64,000 nucleotides of DNA from assembly GCA_963796915.1 (NCBI GenBank), contig CAWCNI010000002.1, positions 310,001 through 374,000 on the forward strand. The letters run 5' to 3'. This document shows positions 26,321 to 36,349 of the stretch, in pieces; position 1 is the first letter of the stretch, and each line of letters starts with the position of its first letter. This stretch comes from JAENWD01 sp963796915. Lineage in GTDB: Bacteria > Acidobacteriota > Vicinamibacteria > Vicinamibacterales > JAENWD01. The notes under the pieces were generated by a model. It did not search any database. It saw only the letters and a program-made list of their open reading frames with translations, and was not told the origin of the DNA. A program made the position numbers and the translations under genes.

Positions 26321-26493
26321 CTGGAAAACACCCCCTCTACGGCTGAAGTCAGCTATGTCGAGCCCCGTTGGTACAGGGCCGAATATGCTAGCCTATCACA
26401 CCTTCTGGCGCGCCGCCGGCGGTCAGTTTTCCCGGTTGGACCACGCGCTGGCGCAAGACAGAACTCCTTTCTGAACAAACACTTATTGTCGAC

Positions 26494-27766
26494 GTGAAGG
26501 TCCTCATCCTGGGCGGCGGGGCCAGGGAACACGCCCTGGCCGCGACGCTTGCCGCCGAACCGTCAGTGACGCGCGTCGTCTGTGCTCCCGGTAACGCCGG
26601 AACCGCCGCTTTTGGCGGAGCGGCTCCCGCGGACCTGGGCGTGCCGGAGCAGCTCGTCGCCCTCGCGCGCGCGGAGCACGCCGACCTCACGGTCGTCGGC
26701 CCGGAACTGCCACTCTCAGTAGGTGCCGTGGACGCGTTTGTCGCCGCCGGCCTGGCCGTCGTGGGGCCGACGCTGGCGGCGGCGCGACTCGAGACCAGCA
26801 AGGCGTGGGCAAAGGCGTTCATGGTCCGGCACGGCGTCCCCACCGCCCGGTTCGTAGCGGCGGCTTCCGAGGCGGAGGCGCTCGATGTCGTCAATGCGGG
26901 AACCCTGGGCTGGCCGCTTGTCGTGAAGGCCGACGGCCTTGCCGCCGGGAAAGGCGTCGTCGTCGCCGCAGGGAAGGCAGAGGCGACGGCGGCGGTCCAG
27001 GAAATGATGAGCGGCGGTCGCTTTGGAACTGCCGGCGCCACCGTCTGTACTCGAAGAGTGCCTCACGGGCCCCGAAGTGTCGTTCTTCGTCCTCACCGAC
27101 GGCCACTCGGCGATGCCGATCGGCACGGCCCAGGATCACAAGCGCGCGTTCGACAACGACGAAGGCCCCAACACCGGTGGCATGGGCGCCTTCTCGCCCA
27201 GCCCGCTCGTCGACCATGCCCTGCACCAGCGCGTCGTCGACACGATCGTCGAGCCCGTGCTGCGCGGCATGCGCGACGAGGGCCACCCGTACGCGGGATT
27301 CCTCTACTGCGGCCTGATGCTGACGGCGCGCGGACCGATGGTGATCGAGTTCAATGCCAGGCTCGGCGATCCCGAGGCGCAAGTGCTGCTTCCGCTCGGC
27401 GAGCCGCTCCTGCCGTTGTTGAGGTCAGTGGCCGCGGGCACGCTTCCCAGCCGGCCGGCAGCCCTGTCAGGCAGGCGACGCGTTGGCGTGGTCGTCGCCT
27501 CGGGCGGCTATCCCGGAGCCTTTGACACGGGAAAGACCATCGACGGCCTCGACAAGGCCGCCGCGCTCGATGACGTCCGCGTCTTTCACGCGGGCACCAG
27601 ACAGGACGGCCGGCACGTGGTGACGACCGGCGGCCGCGTGCTGACTGTCGTGGGTGAAGGCGACACTTTCGCATCGGCGATGACGCGTGCCTATGCCGGC
27701 GTCGATTGCATCACGTTCGAGGGCGCGTTCGCCCGCCGCGACATCGGCAAAAAGGCGTCCGGGTAA
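26494..27766 (+). CDS. purD: Phosphoribosylamine--glycine ligase, frameshifted
   Basis: PurD joins glycine to phosphoribosylamine (GAR synthetase), the second step of purine synthesis. The GTG start at 26494 gives KVLILGGGAREHALAATLAA. ATP-grasp motifs follow (GWPLVVKADGLAAGKGVVV; NTGGMGAFSPSPL; VIEFNARLGDPEAQVLLPL). The frame breaks near 27046: the first frame reads GGRFGTAGATV and the second continues VLEECLTGPEVSFFVLTDG. Removing the T at 27046, immediately before a GTAC, restores a 423-residue protein of normal length. As purD is normally single-copy and the other pathway genes are nearby, a sequence error is more likely than inactivation. Confidence 0.93.
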
Positions 27767-27767
27767 C

Positions 27768-27832
27768 GCACGCCGGCACTGCAGCACTTCGGCACTGCCG
27801 CACTGGAACCGCCGCACTGCAGCACGCAGCAC
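27768..27832 (+). repeat. 8-bp-periodic GCAC array (copy 3) between purD and mtaB
   Basis: GCAC starts at 27768, 27776, 27784, 27792, 27800, 27814, 27822 and 27829, that is four exact 8-bp steps, a 14-bp gap, 8 and 7. It occupies all but about 2 bases of the gap between the purD stop and mtaB ATG, so mtaB has no recognisable ribosome-binding site. Confidence 0.82.
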
Positions 27833-27833
27833 G

Positions 27834-29081
27834 ATGAAGTACACAGTCCTGACCTTCGGCTGTCGCGTCAACCAGGCCGACACCATGACGATCGAGCGCG
27901 ATCTGCGCGATCGCGGCGCGGTGGCGTCGCCGGTAGCCGAGGCCGACGTGGTCATCGTCAACAGCTGCTCGGTGACGTCGAGCGCCGACCAGGGGACGCG
28001 GCAGTCGATCCGTCGCGTCGCCCGCGACAACCCGCGTGCGCGGATCGTCGTGACGGGCTGCTACGCCACGCGGTGCCCCGGCGAGGTGGCGGCGTTGCCC
28101 GGAGTGGTCGCCGTCGTCCCGAACCAGCGCAAGGACACGCTGGTTGACGAATGGATGACGACCGCCGACCGCTTTGCCGGCGGCATCGGTCCGTGTGGCG
28201 CGCCTGATGGCCCGCCAGCCGGCGATCGACAGGGCGCTGCGCCGGGCTTCTCTCTCGACAGAACGGCGCTGACGCTCCGGGTTCAAACGGGATGTGACGA
28301 GCAGTGCAGCTACTGCATCATCCCCAGCACGCGCGGGACGTCTGCCAGCCGGCCGGTGGCGGAGATCGTCGCGGAGCTCCATCGCGCCGAAGCCAGCGGC
28401 TTTCTCGAAGTGACGTTGACCGGCGTGCATCTGGGCGCGTACGGCCGCGACCTGGCGCCGGCCGGCTCGTTGTCCGGCCTTCTCCAGGCTGCCGTCGAGG
28501 CAACGGCCGACCTCACGCTGCGACTCGGATCGCTCGAACCAGCCGACGTGCCCGACAGCCTCGGTGCGCTGGCGTCTTCCGGGCGCCTGGCGCCGGCGTT
28601 CCACCTGCCGCTCCAGCACGCCAGCGACGCCGTGCTCCGCCGCATGCGCCGGCCCTACACGCTCGCTGGTTACCGGCGCATCGTCGATCGCCTTCGCGAC
28701 GATCTGCCTCACGCCGCGCTCGGCTCCGACATCATCGTCGGCTTCCCCGGCGAAAGTGACGAGGAGTTTGCCGCTCTCTGCGCGTACCTGGAGGCGAGCC
28801 CGCTGACGATGCTGCACGTGTTCCCGTACTCCGATCGTCCCGGAACGGAGGCCTCGGCGATGGCGGGCAAGATCGCTCCGCCCGTCATCAAGGAGCGAGG
28901 GCGCGTGGTGCGGGAGATCGGGCAGCGGCTGTCAGCGCGCTTCCGGGCCTCGCAGGCTGGCACCCTGAGGCCGTCGTTGACGATCGAGGATGGCACCGTC
29001 GCCGTCACCGACAACGGGATTCGCGTGCGTGTCGCGGCGGGCCACCGTCGCAACCAGCGCGTGATGGCAGTCGTCGCCTAG
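27834..29081 (+). CDS. mtaB: tRNA t6A37 C2-methylthiotransferase
   Basis: MtaB converts t6A to ms2t6A at position 37 of ANN-decoding tRNAs. The 415-residue protein has the N-terminal iron-sulfur cysteines C10 (LTFGCRVNQ), C45 (VNSCSVTS) and C76 (VTGCYATR), and the radical-SAM cluster C154-x3-C158-x2-C161 in QTGCDEQCSYCIIPSTRG. TRAM-like C-terminal residues are short. ATG 27834 is chosen because the protein aligns from MKYTVLTFGC; longer frames run back into purD. The gene is convergent with rlmN, another radical-SAM RNA methylation gene, with 3 bp between. Confidence 0.95.
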   Translation: MKYTVLTFGCRVNQADTMTIERDLRDRGAVASPVAEADVVIVNSCSVTSSADQGTRQSIRRVARDNPRARIVVTGCYATRCPGEVAALPGVVAVVPNQRKDTLVDEWMTTADRFAGGIGPCGAPDGPPAGDRQGAAPGFSLDRTALTLRVQTGCDEQCSYCIIPSTRGTSASRPVAEIVAELHRAEASGFLEVTLTGVHLGAYGRDLAPAGSLSGLLQAAVEATADLTLRLGSLEPADVPDSLGALASSGRLAPAFHLPLQHASDAVLRRMRRPYTLAGYRRIVDRLRDDLPHAALGSDIIVGFPGESDEEFAALCAYLEASPLTMLHVFPYSDRPGTEASAMAGKIAPPVIKERGRVVREIGQRLSARFRASQAGTLRPSLTIEDGTVAVTDNGIRVRVAAGHRRNQRVMAVVA

Positions 29082-29084
29082 CGC

Positions 29085-30173
29085 TCAGCCTTCCATTCGA
29101 GCGGCGAGCTTTGGCCCCGCGGCCTTCTTCTGTCCTTCCACGATCAGCTGTCCGCATGCTGCGCGAATGTCGCGGCCCCGGCTCTTGCGCACCGAGACGG
29201 TGACGCCGCGCTCGGCGAGCAGCCGCGCGAACTGGCTCACTCTCGCGTCTGACGGCCGCTCGTAGGGAATACCCGGCGCCGCGTTGAGCGGCAGGAGATT
29301 CACTTTGGCTTTCGTGTCCGCCAGCAGGCGCGAGAGGCGCCGCGCGTCGGCCGGGGTGTCGTTCACGCCGTCCAGCAGGACGTATTCGAACGTGATGCGG
29401 CCGCGGCGCTTGAGCGGCATGCGCCGGCACGCGTCCATCAGCGCCGCCAGCGGATACTTGCGATTGATCGGCACCAGCCGATCGCGGACCTCGTCGGTCG
29501 TCGCATGAAGTGACACGGCCAGGTTCGGCATCAACGGCTCCTGCGCCAGCCGCTCCATGGCAGGCACCAGGCCGACGGTGGATAGCGTCACGCGCCGCGG
29601 GGCCACTGCGAGGCCGTGTTCGTCGGCGAGGATGGCGATCGCCGTCATCACCGCGTCGTAGTTGTGAAGCGGCTCGCCCATGCCCATGAGCACGACGTTG
29701 AACGGCCGATCGGTGAGGCCGGTCGCCTCGGCAAGAAGGCGTGCCTGGCCGGCAATCTCACCCGCGGTCAGGTGGCGGGTGAACCCCATCTTTCCTGTCA
29801 GGCAGAAGTCGCAGTCCATCGCGCAACCGACCTGGCTGGAAATACAGAAGGTCTGTTTCGGCGTATCGGGGATGTAAACAGCTTCGATGCGCCGGCTGTC
29901 GCCCAGCTCGATCAGGAACTTGCGCGTGCCGTCGGTCGACCTGGCCTCGTGGACGATTCGCGGCGACGCGATCAGGAAATGCTCGGCCAGCGTCCGCTGC
30001 AGCGCGGGACCGAGGTTGGCCATCGCCGCGAAGTCGGTGACGCCCTTCCGGTAGATCCAGCGAAAGATCTGCCGGGCACGGAAGCGAGGCACGCCCTTGT
30101 CCTCGAGCGCCTGTTCGAGGGACGGCAGGCTCAGGTTCGCCAGGTCGGTGCGCGGGTCCGCGGGAAGAGCCAC
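29085..30173 (-). CDS. rlmN: 23S rRNA (A2503-C2)/tRNA (A37-C2) methyltransferase
   Basis: RlmN methylates C2 of A2503 in 23S rRNA by a radical-SAM, two-cysteine mechanism. With a GTG start at 30173 it has 362 residues; the frame open to 30320 would add 49 nonconserved residues. The cluster motif is C117-x3-C121-x2-C124 (VGCAMDCDFCLTGKMGF), GEPLHNYD and the SLHATTDEVRDRLVPINRKYP motif follow, and the catalytic acceptor Cys lies in RGRDIRAACGQL near the end. Upstream, 190 bp separate it from the divergent M16 peptidase gene. Confidence 0.95.
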   Translation of the reverse strand: MALPADPRTDLANLSLPSLEQALEDKGVPRFRARQIFRWIYRKGVTDFAAMANLGPALQRTLAEHFLIASPRIVHEARSTDGTRKFLIELGDSRRIEAVYIPDTPKQTFCISSQVGCAMDCDFCLTGKMGFTRHLTAGEIAGQARLLAEATGLTDRPFNVVLMGMGEPLHNYDAVMTAIAILADEHGLAVAPRRVTLSTVGLVPAMERLAQEPLMPNLAVSLHATTDEVRDRLVPINRKYPLAALMDACRRMPLKRRGRITFEYVLLDGVNDTPADARRLSRLLADTKAKVNLLPLNAAPGIPYERPSDARVSQFARLLAERGVTVSVRKSRGRDIRAACGQLIVEGQKKAAGPKLAARMEG

Positions 30174-30258
30174 TATCTGCTGTCCTGTGTGTGAAATACG
30201 GAGGATCGATCGTAGCACACGGGGTCCTGGCGCCCTGTCGGGCGGGCCCCTCGGGCTC

Positions 30259-30288
30259 TTGCCCGGCACGACCGGCTCGTGGTATGCT
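30259..30288 (+). promoter_or_regulatory. Sigma70-type promoter before the M16 peptidase/purine run
   Basis: TTGCCC at 30259-30264, an 18-bp spacer and TATGCT at 30283-30288 lie 76 bp before the peptidase ATG. As the next genes follow at short distances, it may drive the whole purB-purN run. Confidence 0.42.
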
Positions 30289-30364
30289 CTTGTTTTCCGT
30301 AAGCTTTTGTCCCTCAACAAGTTAGCCGAGTCGCCCCCATGCCGTCGCCGGGCCTAGACTGCCG

Positions 30365-31621
30365 ATGATCGTCCGCGAGGTGTTTGACAACGGAGTCCGC
30401 CTGATCACCGAGACGGTGGACCACGTGCGGTCGGTCAGCGTCGGGGTATGGCTCACGCGTGGTTCCCGCCACGAGCCGATCGAGCACGGCGGCATCGCCC
30501 ACTTCGTCGAGCACATGCTCTTCAAGGGGACCGAGTCGCGCTCGGCGGAAGACATCGCGCAGCAGGTGGACTCGCTCGGCGGCCATCTCGACGCGTTCAC
30601 CTCCAAGGAATACGCCGGCTACTACATCAAGGTCCTCGACGAGCACCTGCCGATTGCCATCGACGTGCTCTCCGACCTGGTGCTTCGGCCCGCGTTCAAG
30701 CCGGACGATGTCGAGCGCGAGAAGAAAGTGATCCTCGAAGAGATCAAGATGGTCGAGGACACGCCCGACGATCTCGTCCACGAGCTGTTTACCCAGAGTT
30801 TCTGGGATGGCCACCCGCTGGGGCGGCCGATTCTGGGCACTGCCGAGTCGGTGTCGGCGCTCACCGCGCAGGTGCTGCGCTCGTATTTTCAGGACGTTTA
30901 CACCGCGCGCCACCTGGTCATCGTCGCGGTTGGCAATGTCACCCACGATCGCATGCGCGAGCTGATCATGCCGGCGTTCGGGTCGCTGGCCGCCGCCGGC
31001 GACTCCGTCGTTGACGACCCGCCGGCCGGCGTCGCTCACACGCAGGTCCGGGTGAAGGAGCTGGAACAGAGCCACGTCTGCCTCGGCACCAGCGGCTATC
31101 CGCAGACGCACGAGGATCGGCACGCGGCGTACGTGCTCAACACGATGCTCGGCGGATCGATGAGCTCGCGACTGTTTCAGAACGTCCGCGAGCGCCGCGG
31201 GCTGGCCTATGCGGTGTTCAGCAACCTCGCCGCCTACCGCGACACCGGATCGCTGACCATCTACGCCGGCTGCGCCGACGCGGCGGTGAGAGAGTTGCTG
31301 ACGGTTGTGGTCGACGAGCTGCGGGGAATGAAGGTGGAGCCGCCCGAGGCTGAACTTCGCCGCGCCAAGGATCATCTCAAGGGCAGCCTGATGCTCAGCC
31401 TCGAGAGCACCTCGAGCCGGATGTCGAACCTGGCGCGCCAGGAGATGTACTTCGACAGGCAGTTCGGCCTCGACGAGACGATCGAAGGCATCGAGCGGGT
31501 CACCGCCGCGGATGTCGTCCGCGTGGCGCGCGACCTGTTCGCGAACGGCTCGCTCGGAGCGACGGTCCTCGGCCAGCAGGGCGGGCTCGATCTCTCGGCT
31601 GCGCAACTGGATCTTGGATAG
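30365..31621 (+). CDS. M16 family zinc peptidase (processing-peptidase/PqqL-like)
   Basis: The 418-residue cytoplasmic protein has the inverted zinc motif H46-x2-E49-H50 (GIAHFVEHMLFKGTESR), the downstream zinc-ligand region EREKKVILEEIKMVEDTPDD, and the C-terminal half-domain signature RERRGLAYAVFSNLAAYRDTGSLTIYAG. It resembles the YmxG-type peptidases that occur near polynucleotide phosphorylase or purine genes in many bacteria. No signal peptide is seen. It ends 9 bp before purB, suggesting co-transcription with de novo purine genes; a functional link is not evident. Confidence 0.92.
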   Translation: MIVREVFDNGVRLITETVDHVRSVSVGVWLTRGSRHEPIEHGGIAHFVEHMLFKGTESRSAEDIAQQVDSLGGHLDAFTSKEYAGYYIKVLDEHLPIAIDVLSDLVLRPAFKPDDVEREKKVILEEIKMVEDTPDDLVHELFTQSFWDGHPLGRPILGTAESVSALTAQVLRSYFQDVYTARHLVIVAVGNVTHDRMRELIMPAFGSLAAAGDSVVDDPPAGVAHTQVRVKELEQSHVCLGTSGYPQTHEDRHAAYVLNTMLGGSMSSRLFQNVRERRGLAYAVFSNLAAYRDTGSLTIYAGCADAAVRELLTVVVDELRGMKVEPPEAELRRAKDHLKGSLMLSLESTSSRMSNLARQEMYFDRQFGLDETIEGIERVTAADVVRVARDLFANGSLGATVLGQQGGLDLSAAQLDLG

Positions 31622-31630
31622 ACGACAGAC

Positions 31631-32934
<1,304 letters not shown>

Positions 32935-32935
<1 letters not shown>

Positions 32936-33177
32936 TGACGGCGCGTGTCTTCGTAACGCTGAAGCCTTCCGTGTTCGACCCTCAGGGCCACACCATCACC
33001 GAGGCCCTGCACCAGATGGGATATGCCGGCGTCGAGGATGTGCGGCAGGGCAAGTACTTCGAGCTGGCCCTGCCCGGGCGCAGTGCCGAGGAAGCGCGAA
33101 CGATGGCCGCCGACATCGCGCACAAGCTGCTCGCCAATCCGGTCATCGAAAGCTACCGCATCGAGGTCGCCGAATGA
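32935..33177 (+). CDS. purS: Phosphoribosylformylglycinamidine synthase, PurS subunit
   Basis: The 80-residue PurS bridges PurL and PurQ in the three-part FGAM synthase complex. It contains the family blocks VFVTLKPSVFDPQGHTITEAL, GYAGVEDVRQGKYFEL and NPVIESYRIEV. ATG 32935 overlaps the purB stop, and its stop overlaps the purQ start by 4 bp. Its presence together with the short PurL shows the Gram-positive/archaeal type of complex rather than the single-chain proteobacterial enzyme. Confidence 0.97.
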
Positions 33178-33869
33178 CATTCGCCATCGTGTCGTTCCCG
33201 GGCTCCAACTGCGAGCACGACGCCGAACATGCGGTTGCCGACGTCCTGGGCGAACGGGCGCTGAAGATCTGGCACAAGGACACGAGCCTGAAAGGCGCCG
33301 ACGTCGTGATCCTGCCAGGCGGGTTCGCGCACGGCGACTACCTCCGCACCGGCGCGATCGCCAGGTTCTCGCCCATCATGGACGCGGTTCAGGCCTTTGC
33401 CGCCGCCGGTGGCCCGGTGCTCGGGATCTGCAACGGGTTCCAGGTCCTGCTCGAAGCGGGCCTGCTGCCAGGCGCGATGCTGCGCAACACGCAGATGTAT
33501 CGCTGCCAGTTCGTCGACGTCGCGGTGGAGCAGACGGACACGCCGTTCACGTCGCAGTGCACGCGCGGGCAGATTCTCCACATTCCCATCGCCCACGGCG
33601 AAGGCAACTACTACGCGGATCCGGCCATGCTCGACGAGCTGGAACGGAACCGGCAGATCGTCTTCCGCTACGTCACGCCGGCCGGCGAGGTGACGCCGGA
33701 GGCGAACCCCAACGGGTCGTTGCGGAACATCGCCGGCATCTGCAGCCGCGCGCGGAACGTCGTGGGGCTGATGCCGCATCCCGAGCGCGCCTGCGAGTCG
33801 ATTCTCGGCAGCGCCGACGGAAAAATCGTGCTCGAATCAGTAGTCGCCTCGCTGGTGGCGAAGCGCTAG
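33174..33869 (+). CDS. purQ: Phosphoribosylformylglycinamidine synthase, PurQ (glutaminase) subunit
   Basis: PurQ is a class I glutamine amidotransferase that supplies ammonia to PurL. The 231-residue protein carries the nucleophile elbow GPVLGICNGFQ with Cys86, and the His/Glu pair in VGLMPHPERACE near the C-terminus. The start FAIVSFPGSNCEHDAEHAV is typical. The ATG overlaps the purS stop. A small membrane-protein gene separates it from purL, which is unusual for this gene order. Confidence 0.97.
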   Translation: MTFAIVSFPGSNCEHDAEHAVADVLGERALKIWHKDTSLKGADVVILPGGFAHGDYLRTGAIARFSPIMDAVQAFAAAGGPVLGICNGFQVLLEAGLLPGAMLRNTQMYRCQFVDVAVEQTDTPFTSQCTRGQILHIPIAHGEGNYYADPAMLDELERNRQIVFRYVTPAGEVTPEANPNGSLRNIAGICSRARNVVGLMPHPERACESILGSADGKIVLESVVASLVAKR

Positions 33870-33896
33870 ACGCCTCCGTCTCCAGTCCGGCATCCA

Positions 33897-34109
33897 ATGA
33901 GTGACGACGAAAAGCGCGCCAAACGACGAATCGTCGCCCTGGCCCTCCTGGGCTCGGCGGCGATGATGCTGGTGGTGGCCTGGCTGGCCGCATCAGGCGT
34001 ATTCGAGGTCTCGGGCGACGCGCAGTCCCTGGTGACGCGCGTGCTCGGCGGCATTGCCGTCGTCGACGTCGTGCTTGCGGCGTACTTCTTCCTTTCCAAT
34101 CCGTCATGA
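33897..34109 (+). CDS. Small two-helix membrane protein inside the purine operon
   Basis: A 70-residue protein with a charged N-terminus (MSDDEKRAKRR) and two hydrophobic helices (about residues 12-33, IVALALLGSAAMMLVVAWLA, and about 47-66, GGIAVVDVVLAAYFFL), so a small inner-membrane hairpin is likely. I do not recognise the family. It lies 27 bp after purQ and overlaps the purL ATG by 4 bp, so it is translated within the purine operon. It could be an accidental passenger or anchor the FGAM synthase complex; neither is shown by sequence. Confidence 0.78.
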   Translation: MSDDEKRAKRRIVALALLGSAAMMLVVAWLAASGVFEVSGDAQSLVTRVLGGIAVVDVVLAAYFFLSNPS

Positions 34110-36349
34110 GCGCATTCGATCAGGCCACGCTCGAGCGTCACGGTGTCACCGCCGGCGAGTACGAGCGCATTACCAGTCTGCTCGGCCGGGAGCCGAACCT
34201 GACCGAGCTCGGCGTCTTCTCGGTGATGTGGTCCGAGCACTGCAGCTACAAGTCGTCGCGCGTCCACCTGCGCACGCTGCCGACGACGGGCCCGCGCGTC
34301 CTGCAGGGGCCCGGCGAAAACGCCGGCGCGGTGGACATCGGCGATGGCCTGGCGGCGGTCTTCAAGATCGAGTCGCACAATCACCCGTCGTTCATCGAGC
34401 CGTACCAGGGCGCGGCGACAGGCGTCGGCGGCATCATTCGCGACATCTTCACGATGGGCGCGCGGCCGATCGCGCTGCTCAACTCCCTGCGCTTCGGCCC
34501 GCTCGACCTGCCGCAGAACCGCCGCATCCTGGCGGGCGTGGTCGCGGGTATCGGCGGCTACGGCAACAGCATCGGCATCCCGACAGTCGGCGGGGAAGTC
34601 GGCTTCGACGAGTCCTACAGCGGCAACCCGCTGGTGAACGTCTTCTGCCTGGGCATCGCGCGCCACGACGAGATCATCAAGGGCACTGCCAGCGGCGAGG
34701 GCAACCCCGTCTACTACGTCGGCGCCAAGACCGGCCGCGACGGGATTCACGGCGCGACGATGGCGTCGGCGGAGTTCGACGAGACGTCGGGTGAAAAGCG
34801 GCCGGCCGTGCAGGTCGGCGATCCGTTCACCGAGAAGCTCCTGCTCGAGGCCTGCCTCGAGGTGATGAAGACCGGCGCGCTCGTCGGCATCCAGGACATG
34901 GGCGCCGCGGGGCTCACGTGCTCGACCTCCGAAATGGGCAGTCGCGGCGGCGTCGGGATCGAGTTCGATGTCCAGTACGTGCCGCAGCGCGAAACGGGCA
35001 TGACGCCGTACGAGATCCTGCTGTCCGAGTCGCAGGAGCGCATGCTGATGGTGGTCACGCGCGGCCGCGAGCGTGAAGTCGAGGAGGTCTTTGAAAAATG
35101 GGACCTGCACGCCGTGAAGATCGGCACCGTCACGCTGGACAGCCGGTTGAAAGTGCGCGACCACGGCCGGCTCGCCGCCGACATTCCCAACCGCGCGCTC
35201 ACTGACGAAGCGCCGGTCTACCAGCGTCCGTTTGCCCGGCCGGCGTGGCTCGACGACGTGCGCCGGCTCGATATCGCGACACTGGCGCCCGCGCCACCCG
35301 CCGCCGACGTGCTGATGACGCTGCTCGCCTCGCCCACCATCGCGAGCAAGCGATGGATCTACCGCCAGTACGACCACATGGTGCGCACCAACACGGTGGC
35401 GCTGCCGGGCCTTGGCTGCGGAGTGGTGCGCGTCAAGGAGAATGGCAGCGCGCTGGCGATGTCGGTGGACGGCAACGGCCGGTTCTGCTACCTGGATCCC
35501 CGCGCCGGCGCCCGTCTCGCCGTCGCCGAGTCCGCGCGCAACGTCGCGTGCGCAGGCGGCGATCCGATTGGCGGCACGAACAACCTCAATTTCGGCAATC
35601 CCGAGAAGCCGGACATCATGTGGCAGTTCGCCGAGGCGGTGGCCGGCATCGGCGAGGCGTGCCGGGCGCTCGACATCCCCATCACCGGCGGCAACGTCAG
35701 CCTGTACAACGAGACCGACGGAAAGGCGATCCTGCCCACGCCGGTCCTGGGCGTCGTCGGCTTGATCAAGGACGCGGACGCCGTGGTCACGCGCACCTTC
35801 AAGCGTGACGGCTGCCCCGTCGTGCTGCTTGGCACCACGCGACCGGAACTGGGCGGGTCGGAATACCTGCATGCGGTGCACGGCCTGCTGCAGGGCGAGC
35901 CGCCAGCGCTGGACCTGGACCAGGAGCACCGTCTGCAGCAGTTGCTTGTCAGCGCCGCCGCGGATCGGGTGCTCCTGTCGGCGCACGACTGCGCCGAGGG
36001 CGGACTGTCGGTGACGCTGGCCGAATGCTGCTTCGATACCGGCGGTCTCGGCGCGACTGTCGATCTGCCAGCGGCGACGCCTGGCGCGCGGCTCGATCTC
36101 ACGCTCTTCTCCGAATCTGCCTCGCGCGTCGTCGTCACCACTGATGAGAGCGCTGTCGATTCATTTCTGGCACGCGCGGCCGCGGCGGGTGTCCCTGCCC
36201 GCATGATTGGCCGCACCGGCGGAGCACGGCTCGTGGTCCACGTCGAGGGCACGGTGGCGCTCGATGTTCCTGTCGCTGAGGCCGAACGCGCGTGGGCGGG
36301 CGGACTTGAGCGATACTTTGTCCGTGACAAGGCGCCCGGCCATGTTTGA
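34106..36349 (+). CDS. purL: Phosphoribosylformylglycinamidine synthase, PurL subunit
   Basis: PurL is the ATP-dependent synthetase half of FGAM synthase. At 747 residues it is the small form that needs PurS and PurQ. Motifs seen: FSVMWSEHCSYKSSR with catalytic His, IESHNHPSFIEPYQGAATGV, GGEVGFDESYSGNPLVNVFC, and the second-half NNLNFGNPEKPDIMWQF and SAHDCAEGGLSVTLAE. It overlaps the small membrane-protein gene by 4 bp and the purF start by 8 bp. Confidence 0.97.
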   Translation: MSAFDQATLERHGVTAGEYERITSLLGREPNLTELGVFSVMWSEHCSYKSSRVHLRTLPTTGPRVLQGPGENAGAVDIGDGLAAVFKIESHNHPSFIEPYQGAATGVGGIIRDIFTMGARPIALLNSLRFGPLDLPQNRRILAGVVAGIGGYGNSIGIPTVGGEVGFDESYSGNPLVNVFCLGIARHDEIIKGTASGEGNPVYYVGAKTGRDGIHGATMASAEFDETSGEKRPAVQVGDPFTEKLLLEACLEVMKTGALVGIQDMGAAGLTCSTSEMGSRGGVGIEFDVQYVPQRETGMTPYEILLSESQERMLMVVTRGREREVEEVFEKWDLHAVKIGTVTLDSRLKVRDHGRLAADIPNRALTDEAPVYQRPFARPAWLDDVRRLDIATLAPAPPAADVLMTLLASPTIASKRWIYRQYDHMVRTNTVALPGLGCGVVRVKENGSALAMSVDGNGRFCYLDPRAGARLAVAESARNVACAGGDPIGGTNNLNFGNPEKPDIMWQFAEAVAGIGEACRALDIPITGGNVSLYNETDGKAILPTPVLGVVGLIKDADAVVTRTFKRDGCPVVLLGTTRPELGGSEYLHAVHGLLQGEPPALDLDQEHRLQQLLVSAAADRVLLSAHDCAEGGLSVTLAECCFDTGGLGATVDLPAATPGARLDLTLFSESASRVVVTTDESAVDSFLARAAAAGVPARMIGRTGGARLVVHVEGTVALDVPVAEAERAWAGGLERYFVRDKAPGHV

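Noticed and set aside
28279..28300. GGGTTCAAAC resembling a tRNA T-loop
   Set aside because: Lies inside mtaB coding sequence at the radical-SAM motif and has no cloverleaf around it.
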